In this document: positions 45,476 through 57,067 of the stretch, piece by piece
How positions within the stretch are numbered: position 1 is the stretch's first letter
Layout of the letters: every line of letters starts with the position of its first letter
Source of the DNA: Helichrysum umbraculigerum
Lineage: Eukaryota; Streptophyta; Magnoliopsida; Asterales; Asteraceae
Reading direction: 5' to 3'
Length of the DNA stretch: 64,000 nt
Assembly: GCA_949592205.1 (NCBI GenBank)
Contig: CATIUR010000002.1
Span: 136,102,090 to 136,166,089 of the forward strand
The notes under the pieces: generated by a model
Databases searched by the model: none
Told to the model about the DNA's origin: nothing
The model's input: the letters and a program-made list of their open reading frames with translations, nothing else
Made by a program: the position numbers and the translations under genes

Positions 45476-46555
45476 AAAACAGCAGGTTTTCAAACTAAAA
45501 TTTCACTAAGTGTCGAGCCTATATAACCTCAAACACTTATACGATACGACTTATAAAACACATTGGAACACACTTGTAAGTGCAAAACACCAATAACATG
45601 ATAATAATACTTAAAGTTTATTATTTCAAATCCATCACCAACGGGCCGTACACGTTTTCAAACACTTAACAAATCAACCAAATCGTAGTAATTTGGACAC
45701 ATATATAGTTGTGTAACAACTACAAGGGTGATCTTTTGAGATACTCAATCATGTTTATAACCATCGCGTGTCGTGGACACCCTCAGGTTACAAGTCTTTG
45801 GACTTCATCACTCGGCTAATCAACTTACGTTTATTTAAACGTTTACAGACTCAGGTGAGTCTCATGGCCCCTCTTTTTACTGTTTTACTCAGGGGTGTGA
45901 TATATTGCTCATTTTTAACATGTGAACGCAAGTACAAACATTTCATATACTACATGAGTTTTTCACAACTAATCATTTAAAGTCCTCCGTCAGCATAGTT
46001 GTTAATACGTTGTAGCGTGAATATTAGTATATGGTACCATATAGGATTGACCCTCCTCGTTCGGGTTAGCAAGCACTAACCGGGTAAACGGACGTACTAA
46101 TATTTGGGAAGACGAATGTTGATTAGGCATTCGTGGAGGCACCTCGCCCGGAATTCTCTATAGGGGACCCGGCCCTCGAGTTAAGCTCAACTATGTGCTC
46201 ATGGCTGTATACACGATTATTATCATTTCATTTGCTGGATGCAAATCATTATTAAATCTTGCGGTTCATACTATATTACTTGATTTCAAACCTGTGAGCT
46301 CACCAGCTTTAGCTGACCCATTTAGCATGTATCGCAGGTACCAAGCAGTAGGTTGCTTCTGATTCAGGACTTTTAGCTCGAGTCAGCATACAGACGATTG
46401 AGATTTTCTTGCATTAGTATATTTTGTACAAGTACTTATGTACTGAAATCTCCTTTTACTTAAACTCGAGCTATGTAAAGCTATAAATGTTGTAAACATT
46501 TCTATATCAATATATTTTGTTAAAACGACGCATATAGAGTCGTTTAATATATATC

Positions 46556-48802
46556 TGAAACGCCCATAAATTTTTTTTTTTTTCATCCCAGCGGAATAAT
46601 GATACTTAAAATTTAATTACATTTGGTCCCATATAAATTAAATCACAAATTTGTTAAAAAGAGGTTCCTAAAGTCATAACATAAAAAGAGGTCTCTAAAG
46701 TGTTAAAATGTGAAATAAAGAGGTCTCTAAAGTTCACTTAAACTCTTATGCATTTTTGAATTTTGCACAAACTACACACACTAACGCGATCCAGAAACAA
46801 GCCTTTGGATCGCGTTCCTGTGTTCAAAACATTCTGTAACGAAAATACACTGACGAACGCGATCCTGAAAACTTAGATGGATCGCATTTACTAGTTCAAT
46901 ACGGTATGTGATGCTTTTTCAAAGAGGAACGCGATCCTGAGAACACCTAGCCGGATCGCGTTCACTAGTTAAATTCCAGATCAGACCTTAATCCAAATTT
47001 TGACGAAATTCAAATGTACATAACTCATAAACCGTAAAGAATTAGATTCTGAAACTTTGCAGATACATTCAAATAACCAAAACAAAGGTTTCCCTTTTTG
47101 TACTTTTTCAATTTTCGCAAAAACGCAACATTTGAGCGTATGACTCATTTTCACCCATTTTTGACATTTTTGGTGAACAACTCAAAACACAATCCACCCA
47201 TTTGCAGCTTTTACTCTATTTACCACTTTTCTAAATAACTCAAACACACTTAAAGCAACTGGCAAAGATTTCATAACCTCGGTTAAACTCGTTATACACA
47301 CATGGGTTACTGTTGACCCATTTTGACACCTACGACCCATTAACCATTAAGTAACATACTAAGACTTCTATTTCACCTTCAATACACAATTTACACCAGT
47401 TGTTGACTTTTAATGTCAACTAAATCCAAAACCACATATTACATATTTCTAATGTATTTCAAAACAACTTGGGCGTATTTCACAAGTGGATAAGAAACGA
47501 TAATTCAAAAGAGAACATGCTTGCTACTTACTAACATGCAAGCTAAATCCACGCTATTCCTTCTTTATTTCCTTATCCTTCCTTTGAGAGCTATTACCTA
47601 TAATACATTTAAAATAATACGGAGTAAGCATAATTGCTTAGTGAATACACAGATAACCAATTAAGCAATTCACATATAATTCCCATCATAAATGATAAGT
47701 AAAGTAATACTCTTTCACACATCATCCTAATCCACACAACAATTGAACATAGGTAGGAATTGATACCAAATAGGATCCGCGGTCCTTAAGATACAAGTTG
47801 TGCTTAGCACATATTTCGTAATGTATATTTCGTAACGATTTCATACAATAATACCAATAGCAACAATATACAAGAATGACAACAATAACATGATTATGTA
47901 AACCTCTTGCTCATAAGCAATCCGGATTTACATAACCTTCACTTAATTGATTCGCTATATACTCACCTTACAATTTGAAGATTTCAAGCAATCAAGATAC
48001 AAGTGAATTCCAAGCCTTTAATCACCTATTCATATCATAAGTACATAATGATAAATTTAGATTCTAAAACTCATAATAATTAGCTAATGACTCATAATTC
48101 ACTCTCCCCCACTTTGATTAATCTAAGTAATTCACTAATCCAATTTACTTTCACTAATCATGATCTCTAACTATAATTCATCATATCTATTTCAATTCTT
48201 CATTCTAATATCATTTCCATATTCAATTAATCATTATAAACCATACTTTAGATTAATTGAGGTTAAGTTATGATAATTTATCAAAAACCCCAATTTAGCT
48301 CAAGAACATAAATAGTGAATTCATCATTTCCTGAATAGAAATGATTGTTATGAGTGATAATTAGGCTAGTAATCACTAACCCAATCAATTCCCTTCTCTG
48401 ATTTAATCTAATTCAATAAAACCCACTAAAACCCATTAACTAGTTAAACCCTAGCTTATAGATTATAGAGAATTCACTTACAGTGAGTTAGAGATGATGA
48501 TGGAGATGAAGAATCAAAGATTTCTAGGGCTTGAATTGATGCTAGATTGAAGGATTAATGATGGTGATGATGAATAACGATTTTGGTTCCTCTGGTTTAG
48601 AGTTATGGAATAGTTTGGAAAGCATCAGGAAATAACCACGTATCTGTGTATATATAAATTTTAATTCTTTTATTTCACACAGTCTGGAACTGAGAAATCC
48701 ATTTACGTTTTCTATTATATCTTATTATTTCAATAATAATATTTCATAAGATGTATATTTCTGGGTACACTAGAATAATACCTCGAATATTGGAGTGTTA
48801 CA
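46556..48802 (-). mobile_element. Second gypsy solo LTR (2247 bp), minus strand
   Basis: Duplication ATATC at 46551-46555 and 48803-48807. Text starts TGAAACGCCCATAAA and ends TGGAGTGTTACA, the same terminal style as the Tekay and LARD LTRs read on the minus strand. It contains no ORF. It interrupts the outer solo LTR 71 bp before its end. Confidence 0.85.
46780..46972. repeat. AACGCGATCC ... GGATCGCGTT word array
   Basis: Three pairs of inverted words, each pair about 40 bp long and separated by 25-45 bp, inside the second solo LTR. Confidence 0.75.
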
Positions 48803-49407
48803 ATATCTTTGTGTTTTGTTATTGATTGGTAACACCCAAATCGTGCTTCCGCAAATCATTAAATTTGGGGGTGTTACATACTTTCCCCTATTTTTTTTAA
48901 TGCTTCTAATAGGATCAAGTAACCAAGACTGCCAAAAATGCTTCACTTTTTCAACCTTTTTGATATTCAACTATGGCTCCTAATCTTTATCTCTTTCGTC
49001 AGTATGAGTATAGTTGTACTCATACTAGTAAAGTCAGAATACACTTTTTAAATACCTTATAGCTTCAATTCATCCAAATAAAGTGTGCTGCTACCCACAC
49101 CACTGCTTCCCAAATTTAATTTCTCCTCTTGTTGTTTTCAGTTTGTTATCTGTGTAATTGAATAACTAAAATTTCTCCTATTGTTTTTAGTTGGTTATCT
49201 ATGTATTTGAATAATTCTTGCACGGACAAGATATCCATATTTCCTAGGTTTCTTTGCACATAATTAGACAATGTCCAACTGTCTCAATTGTTTCTTCATA
49301 ATTCAACACAGATGAGTGTAAATCTAAACATCTTTTGTCTAGGTCTACTCTCACTGTTAGATGTTTATGAGATGGTTGTAAAAAATAAGACAAATGAGGA
49401 ATCTTAC

Positions 49408-49482
49408 AAAACAGTTTCCGTCGCCTATGACCCATTCCCATTTGAAGTTATAAGTCTCCAACATAAAAATCAAAAAAGCCAT
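49408..49482 (-). pseudogene. OTU gene exon 1 with catalytic D-G-N-C
   Basis: 75 nt from ATG 49480-49482 to the donor TTT/gtaaga. It encodes 25 residues ending KWEWVIGDGNCF, the OTU signature with catalytic Asp and Cys. Upstream in frame is a TAG, so this ATG is the earliest start unless an upstream exon joins at the acceptor-like TTGGAG before ACT. It is 67 bp downstream of the stop codon of the PIN-OTU gene. Its partner exon 2 lies 38.8 kb away at 10637, past the TE nest. Confidence 0.78.
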
Positions 49483-49549
49483 TATATAAAAAGTCTAGTT
49501 AAAAAAAAAAAACCAGAATTTTATGGATAAATTAAAACCAAAACAAAAA

Positions 49550-51996
49550 TTAAGTATACTTTCTATTGACTCTACTCAATAGAAGATTTCGCGCAGGTTT
49601 ATCCATTGAAGAAAACATGTAATATCCTCTCAATCTACGATAATCCTGCAAAAAACATATTATGTCAAAATTTGAAGAAAGTTTAAAAGTCAATAACCAA
49701 CTCACTTACAGATTCTAGCTTTGGACCATTTTTCTTAAAAAGCTTCTCAATATCTAAGGCCCCTTCTTGATTGGTGAGTGTAGAAGGCTTCAAAAAAATA
49801 AAAAATAAATTAAAACTAGGGAAAACATGAATATAATGCATATGACAAAGGTAAAAATTTACATACATATTTGATGTGAGAAGGAGAACCGTATCTTAAA
49901 CCCTCAAGAAAGCTAACATAAACAACTGAAAGAGAAAATTAAGTTGTAAAGACAAGTTACAAAATAAAACGTAAAGATTAAAAAAACTAAGATTACACCT
50001 TCAAATTTTTCGGTATAGGCAAATTGAGAAGGTGTCCACTCCATTAACGTTTGATCTTTACAGCCAGACAAAACAGAGATCCTTACTTGGAACTAAGGGA
50101 TCAAAATATAAAAATCAAAAGGTCAAAACTAATTAATTTCCATAAAGCTCAAATAAGAGTATAAAGTGTACGTTAAACTTACATAATCGGCCACCGCTTG
50201 CAAAACAGTAGAATTTAGCCATGCTCCGTCTCTGTTGAAAAGTTGAGAAAACAAAAGAAATTCCTTATATAAGAAAAGTATGCCTCTTATATTATTAAAC
50301 ATCGCACCTTGCATATTAGTTTATTTTGTTGTACAAATTTAATATAAGCATACTTGAACAATATTTGCAACAAGCAAGAATCACTTATTCAGATTTACCT
50401 CATACACGGAAAATTGATTACACCTTCTCAAGTTACATTAATAGATTATTTCAGTAAATGTTTAAAACTTGAAGGTATAATGTAAATTAAAAGATTTGTA
50501 TATAAACCTGATTGAACATTAAACCTTATATTGCAACTTTCACACAAAGATTAGTAAATAAAGTAACTTATAATCCAAATTTAATATACAACTTCTTTTG
50601 CAAGTTTCACAAATAGATTAGTAAATAAGGTAACTTGTATTCCAAATTAAAATACAACTTTTATATACAACTTATATTGCAAGTTTACACAACTTAGTAA
50701 ACAACCTTATTCCGAAATTTATCTTATACAAATGGGTGACGGCATATGTATATTGTGAAAAACAATTATAGTTATGGTTAGAATTGGAAATTTAATAACA
50801 GGAAAACTTGGTCCAATCATGATAAATAACAATAAAATTTCAAAGAAAACACAAATGCAAGAAATTCATTTGTGTTGTTACTGAATGAAGGCAGACAGCA
50901 GCACTCAACATAATCTATTCTAAAGAGGCTAAAGCAAAAGCATCAAATATGCTTGGCGAAAACCAATAGGGAAAGTCCAAGTCTGACTTACTGAGATAAA
51001 CTTTTCATGAACAGACCATAATCTTCTTCAACACTACGTTTATACTAATTCTAATTGTGTTGAAGCTGCAACTTAGGGTAAAAAATAATTAAGCTATTTC
51101 ATAAAAACCAAGTACATGATTAATATTAACAGTGTTCTATTTTTACCGAGCAAACAATCGACTTTTTAACCTCCTCATAGCCACCTAGCCCAAGTTGTAG
51201 TGAAACAGCTTCGAACTAGAGAGCAAAATAAATTAAATAAGAAAACAACTTGAAGATATATGGTTGAAAGCTAAGGAAAGAGATTATAAAAGAAACTTAC
51301 AAAACTATTTACACCGATACCAACGTCAGTCTCAACAAAGCGGAATAACCGTAATCTAGAAATAATACCAAAGAGAGTTACGCAAATCTTACTTGCCAAA
51401 GCTCATTTAAAAGAGGTAATATGAAAAAATACCTCATTTTCATACGTTTGAAGTCGTCTTGCAAGATCTGGTGATCAAGAGACACGACTTCATCAGAAGG
51501 TGAGTTTAGAGATAGCTGACCAAACTTGCAATTGATGACAATCACTGGCAGATTGTCTTCAATTTCTTGAGCCAGCGCAACATTAGAAGTTACGATGACA
51601 AACTTATAGGGGTTGTAGTCCCCTACAAGTTTCTTCAAGCAATTATTATCATAATTAGTTAAAACACCATGTCTACACCTATTGTTAAAAAGAGAAACAA
51701 AAACATTTAGTATCAATTATATAAGCAGAAACAAAGATAAACATCATTGATCATTTTAATACAAACCTTTGTAACTCAGTGTTATGATAATCAATTGAGG
51801 GTATGAAAGCAAATTTTCCCATTATCTCTACTTCTGTTCTGACGCAGTGTGTGATGTAAAACATAGCCTTATCATCTAGTAGGAAATTTTTAATCATCTC
51901 CAACGTGAATCCAACTTGCCCAAACACAGAAGAATCTAGTAAAACCTTAAAAGGCCTACCATATCCACCCCAACTTTGGAACATTTCAAGAGTTTT
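49550..51996 (-). CDS. UTP23/FCF1-like PIN domain fused to an OTU-like domain (5' exon missing)
   Basis: Ten exons with GT/AG borders and consistent phases: 51767-51996, 51433-51678, 51301-51355, 51147-51215, 50992-51044, 50183-50231, 49999-50092, 49867-49925, 49710-49787 and 49550-49645 (TAA). They give 342 residues without a stop. Residues ~1-145 resemble the small-subunit processome PIN proteins UTP23/FCF1 (GRPFKVLLDSSVF, THCVRTEVE, RCRHG, VIVTSN, LNSPSDE). Residues ~165-290 resemble an OTU fold (GVNSFFEAVSLQLGLGGYEE, AWLNSTVLQAVADY, ISVLSG, VVYVSFLEGLRYGSP). Key OTU positions read Ser for Cys and Arg for His, and the PIN position usually Asp in VATQD reads Asn. The first coding exon was not found. 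Either a fused pseudoenzyme or a decayed gene. Confidence 0.7.
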
Positions 51997-53540
51997 CTGG
52001 TAAAAAATGATTGAAAACTATTCAGTTGAAGCATAATTATATTGTCTAGTCACTTGTATTATAACACCTTAATGCTGTTGGTTTATAAATAATATATATT
52101 TACTATATGATGATGATGATCTAGATGTGTGGAGAGCAGGTTTCCAACTAAAATCGGAGCTGTGCAAATATACATATATAATTAAACTAAGGTAGCATTT
52201 GGTTCGGGTATTTGAAATCCTGGGATATTTGAAACAAGAAAACATTTCTGTGATGAAAGATTTAAAATGATGGGAATTGAAATCATTTTGCATGTTTGGT
52301 TTGCATATTACTGTGAAGGATTTGAAATCCCAATACATAGTAAATTACAAAACAGTCCCCGATCCAAAATCATTATTTATATTCGGTATCTACAGCGAAA
52401 AAAATATAAAAAACTACTCCTACTAGATACAAACGAAACCAAGCAACAAATTCATCTAGAGAAGAAATTGAATTTTGAAAACCCAACAAATTAAAGTCAC
52501 TTGGAAAAGCCCATAAGGCCAAAACAACTTGCAATCTCAAAAATTGTTCAACATCATTCACTATCTATAATCAAATTATCATAGTTGAGGGAGGAAATTG
52601 AAATATATGATGCAATTGAAATCCTAAAACCTATATCATACTTATTAAGAAACTGAAGAGGAAATTCAATATGATAAATAAACCAACGATGGAAATCTAA
52701 CCTCAGTTGTTGATTGAAATTAGATCGTGATGAAATTACATATTAGCCTCAGTTTAACTTGAGTTCTTTTGTTTTATCAAATTACATATTAAAATTTTCT
52801 TAATTTCGTACCTCTATCACAATTAGCCATATATTTACATAAGAAACTAATTTTAGTTCTTAAAAATTATGTTACTAAATAGGTCTTCTTGATACGCTTA
52901 TAATGAACATAACATTATAATTCGTTGATCGTTGCAAACCTGTATAAATTATTATTAAGTTGTGAAATTCTATGGTAAATTTACATAAGACAACCTCAAC
53001 TTTACATTTTTTTACCAAACATCCTCATGTTTAAATCATCTTATATCACACTGTTGTAATTTCATACATAAGACCATTTTAATGTTTTAGCTGTATAACT
53101 CTAATTTTCATTTAGAATTATAGAAACATATTGTTATTTCAGAAGTTACAATTGTTCCAGTACATAAATATACATCAATGAACAAAAATAAAAGTTATTA
53201 AAAGTCAAAAGGTGTATTGTAACTTTAGTTGGAACTTAACTCTTCATACATTAGAAGTTTATAACTGAAATGGTGTTAAAATTAGATTAGATTAGATTTT
53301 GTTGATTTTATAACTGAGTTTTTAGTCTAACTTAAAAATAAATAAAATTCTTTAAAAAATCAACGACCAAAAGAAATAACTGGGAAGTATTTATATATTT
53401 AATAACTCATATCAAAACTATAAACAACCAAATCGTTAAACCTTAAATCATCAATATTTAAAAAACCCGCATTAACTATTGAAATGGAAGAATTAGAGAC
53501 TAACATGTACATCCATTTCAACATCCATCATTTCAACATA
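51997..53540. other. Region upstream of the PIN-OTU gene, no supported exon
   Basis: The first coding exon and promoter of the PIN-OTU gene should lie here or further right; I could not identify them. At 52193 a sequence starting AAGGTAGCATTTGGTTCGGG with repeated GGATTTGAAATCC words looks like one end of a MITE, but the other end was not found. The rest is AT-rich and featureless. Confidence 0.45.
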
Positions 53541-54290
53541 GATCGCAAGTTTAGTCCAGTCAGGGCCGTCTCTGAACTTTTAGAGGCCCTGGACAAAGTT
53601 GTCGTGCTACGAAATGAGACCTTATAACTAGATATCAAGTAAGATATAGGTTCGATGAAATTGATTCTCAACGATCCGATTTTCAAATAATTTATTTATT
53701 TATCTGATACTTATTCTCTCAAATCCCAGTTGTTAGTTATTAACTCTTTTAGTCAAACTCTAACACGTCAATATGAGTTTTCAATTTCGGACCATTCAGT
53801 CAACCAATATATTTGTTTAAATATATATTTAGTCCAAATCTAGTTACTAACAAAGATCTCTTAGTTCAAAATATAAGAGGTGTCAATTTTTTATGTAAAC
53901 GTCATATATATTACACATATCACATTACTTAGGAAAAAATGGGAGGCCCTCGAAATTTGGAGGCTCTGAGCGGTCGACCACCTCGCCCACCCTCAAAGAT
54001 GGCCCTAAGTCCAGTACCAGCGCCGTTTAGGGTTTTAGGGGGTTTTAAAAAAAAGGAAGTTTAAAACGTTTTTTTAATGAACACATATCGCACGTTTAGT
54101 CTAGTACCGGCGCCGTTTAGTGTTTAGGGGTTTTAGAAAAAGGGTTTAAAGAAAGGGAAGTTTAAATTGTTTTTTTATGAACACAGATCGCACGTTTAGT
54201 CCAGTACCGGCACCGTTTAGGGTTTAGGGGGTTTTAGAAAAGGGGTTTTTAAAACTAAGGGAGGTTTAAATCGTTTTTTTTTTTTTTTGG
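53541..54290. repeat. Three-copy minisatellite, ~100-bp unit
   Basis: Units contain GATCGCACGTTTAGTCCAGT, ACCGGCGCCGTTTAGG and a GGGGTTTTAGAAAA tract. They begin at about 53541, 54086 and 54187; the first unit is split by the hAT MITE 53561-54007. Confidence 0.7.
53561..54007. mobile_element. hAT-like MITE copy B (447 bp)
   Basis: Duplication AGTCCAGT at 53553-53560 and 54008-54015. Ends CAGGGCCGTCTCTGAAC and, inverted, TAGGGCCATCTTTGAGGG. Same orientation and nearly the same sequence as copy A at 9483-9948; copy A has a short extra stretch near 9625-9640. Confidence 0.87.
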
Positions 54291-54839
54291 ATAATTTTTT
54301 AGGGTATGGTAACAATAGTGAAAATAGGGTGTTTAAAAGATTTGGGGGTGTTTGTCAACTTTGGAGTATTTGGAATTCATAAAGAAAAGAAAAAAAAAAT
54401 ACCACAAAAATCTGACAATACAGAAAAATGGTCCACGGAAACTTGTTGATTGTCATTAGAATATTTCCTGAGTTTATGACAGCAAAGAATCGAGGGGAAA
54501 ATAAGTGAGAGGAAAACATAAAAGAATGGAATAAATTAATCTAGCCACTTCCTCCCTTTGAGTGAGACAACGTGCAGCAGTTTGTAGAGGGTCCACGGAA
54601 AAAAACCCCGTCAAGTAACCAACAATAAGGAGTTGCAACGGACATGATTTAATTTCAGCATGATCTAAGGGTTTATATTAAAAGTCAACCTATAAATTTT
54701 GGGTCAACTCACCTGGAACCATATATATGGACAATTATATAGTTAACTGTTGTACTTGCAATAATCATCAAGGATAAAATTCATCATGGTAATTAAGCTT
54801 GTAGTTCTAGAGTCTATCCCACTTTAAAGTTAATTAGTA
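54291..54839. other. Non-coding interval
   Basis: AT-rich with poly-A and poly-T runs; no gene or repeat recognised. Confidence 0.5.
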
Positions 54840-54924
54840 GAGAAAATTGTTCGGATCGTCCCTATATTTGTCTAAAAAATCACGTTTCATCCCTTATTTC
54901 AATAAATGTCACTAGGCGTCCCTA

Positions 54925-56405
54925 TCTATCTTATATACAATTTGACAATACTGCTGACATCATATAGCTGATTTGGCCCCATCTTAGATAGGTTTTGATG
55001 CTGAGGTGGCATCACCAGATTTCTACGCTGATGTAAGTATGACTTCGTAAATGGGGATGAAAAATATTTAATAAGTTTTTATTATTTTTAAAGTACCAAT
55101 GTTGGCATGGATACAACAATAGCATTTCTGCGTGCCTTCTTTTACAATATATTATTTGATTGGGTACACTCCTACCAATATTATGCCTTTTTCTACCATT
55201 GGCTTATTTGTAACAAATGCCACTTCCCCAGAAATTGAGCCGCTCAATTTATTTACTCTCTGTTTTATTTTTCTTCTTTATTTTGTTTCTTAACTTATCT
55301 TATTCATCCATATTGAAGTTAGATTTTTGCTGCAAGAAGATCCAGATCGGATGAAGAAAGGTTCACTACTCATCAAGAATCTACATTGAAAAACATCCCT
55401 CCACTTGATGAGCTCCATAAACAAGAATTTGAATTTTGAACTATCTCTCTACTTATTTTCATATATGTGTGTTGAGATTCATACTTTCTCTCAATTTTGT
55501 ATGAACAATTCATGTTTCAATCTATCGGTTCCTCTACATCGGATAATTTTCATTTTCTGTTTACAAACCCTTCTATTTTTTTTTGTTTAATTCGTTTTTT
55601 TATTAGATTACAATGTGTTTATATTGATAGTAGGATTTTTGTTGAATTTCAGATCTGGTTTTGATTCGAGAGTCAATTTAATTGAATCATCTTAGTTTTG
55701 GATTTTTTTTTGCCTCACATGCTTCAAGTACGGCCTTCGACTTTGATTTTGGAACCATTTAAGAGATAATCCAGCAACTCCTAAAGATAGAAGCTAGATA
55801 TCAATGAAGATGATTTCACCATTATGTAGGTCACTGGTATGTCATTTTTTATAAGTTTATCATATACTTATACGTCTTTTTGCTCTCTTTTTTAAGTAGT
55901 TGTGTTGTTTTTATAGTTGTAACAATGATGGAAGTTATAGTAACTTTTTTCTGTGCATTTTTGTATTCGCATTTCAAGTGTTTGATGAAATGTCTAAATG
56001 AAAGGATTTTTTTTTTTAATTTGATGCATTGGTATTTTGTATTATGTGATTGTTGATGTGTTAGAATCAAGGGAGGTGATAATTACATCAAATAATTTTG
56101 ATTTAAACATCAAAATTATGCTATAATAGGTTGTACTATGAGCTGTAACTGTTGTACAATATTTTGTAGTAAACACTTTGTGTATTGTATCTATCAACTC
56201 CCTAGAATCAATATACACCAAACACCACTATGTGCTAAAAAAGTGAATTTTAATAGAGTTATAGTCATAGTGCGGATGTTGAAATGGGTCGTAAGCACTT
56301 CGGATGTGCATTTTTTCATTTACTATAGTTACACCTTTTTTCTTTTCAAATAGTCTAAAATTATATTTTTTGTCAAACTCGTGTTATCACGGGTCAATAA
56401 ACTAG
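54925..56405 (+). mobile_element. Non-autonomous Helitron (1481 bp)
   Basis: It starts TCTATCTTATATAC at 54925 and ends CTAG at 56405, inserted between A (54924) and T (56406) without duplication. A hairpin CGTGTTATCACG lies about 10 bp before the end. The right arm of the surrounding element shows the uninterrupted sequence, which proves the boundaries. No Rep/helicase gene is present. Confidence 0.85.
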
Positions 56406-56488
56406 TATTTGTTATTTTGCTTCACTAGTCATCTCTTAGCCTAACACCGTTAACTTTTTCCATTAAATGAAAGCATGTGCAATACATA

Positions 56489-56996
56489 TGATGGAGGCCC
56501 AAGTGTGGAAGAAATGGCCATTACGTTTATGGAGGCCCATGATCGACAAGTAAAAGGGGCTGCAAAGAAAAGGGTGTAACTTGGGCTACGGGGCTCCGTT
56601 TCAGGCCCATGAGTAGGCGAATCGAAGTTTAGTTCGTGGCCCATGCTACGGGGCTCCGTTTCAGGCCCATGCTCGAAGTCCAAAAACTGCTCCGTTTGAA
56701 AGATACGGCCCATTTTATAATTTTTCTGTTCATTTTGGATTTTAGTTTTGGGTTTTACGTTTGGCCCGTTATGTTTTAAGGGCCCATTTAAAATTCTGCT
56801 TGTTATTTATGCTTTCTTCTTCATTGTAATGAACTCAGTTTTCAATTTCAAGAATTTCGATTTCACTCTCAATTTGTGAATCATTTCCCATTTCACGGTA
56901 TTCTTTTGTGAATCAACGTGTTTTTGGAAGAGGTTTCTCCTGGTATTCACAGGAATCAACAGGTTTAACCTATTATCTCACTTTTGCACTACATCA
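56489..56996. mobile_element. Short solo LTR (508 bp)
   Basis: Ends TGATG and CATCA, duplication ACATA (56484-56488 and 56997-57001). GGCTCCGTTTCAGGCCCATG occurs twice inside (56582 and 56649). Family not determined; the orientation is not certain. An open frame on the minus strand across its left half comes from this repeat. Confidence 0.82.
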
Positions 56997-57067
56997 ACAT
57001 ATGAGGGTATATTTGTCTTTTTCCTTTATTCCCCCACACCTCCTTTAATACCCACCACTTATTTATT

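Larger units (their letters stand above)
10876..48878 (+). mobile_element. Outer solo LTR of a gypsy element, hosting all later insertions
   Basis: The LTR starts TGTAACACCCGTCAAATTAG at 10876 and ends GGGGGTGTTACA at 48878, flanked by TACTT on both sides (10871-10875 and 48879-48883). After removing the insertions it is about 2347 bp: 10876-11628, 45033-46555 and 48808-48878. It holds a leader with (CT)n at 11401-11424, an array of GCGACACAA words (45178-45475), a CAG/GTGAGT donor-like site (45855) and no ORF. No primer site or polypurine tract adjoins it, so it is solo. It lies in the first intron of the OTU gene. Confidence 0.85.
8794..49482 (-). pseudogene. OTU-domain cysteine protease gene, first intron filled by the TE nest
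   Basis: Five minus-strand exons are visible: 49408-49482, 10563-10637, 10408-10470, 8989-9037 and 8794-8887, each with GT/AG borders. OTU proteases remove ubiquitin. The Asp and Cys of the GDGNCF motif end exon 1; exon 2 begins FRSLAYSKYGSQERF and exon 4 holds AWGDNITLQAFADR, both typical of OTU folds. The 38-kb nest sits between exons 1 and 2; without it the intron is about 0.76 kb. Exons 4 and 5 have the same lengths (49 and 94 nt) and phases as the neighbouring PIN-OTU gene. The join of exon 3 (63 nt) to exon 4 is out of phase, apparently 2 nt short, and no exon with the catalytic His was found. Pseudogene is therefore likelier than a working gene. Confidence 0.72.

Noticed and set aside
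52193..52760. MITE starting GGTAGCATTTGGTT
   Set aside because: No matching inverted end or duplication was found, so limits cannot be supported.
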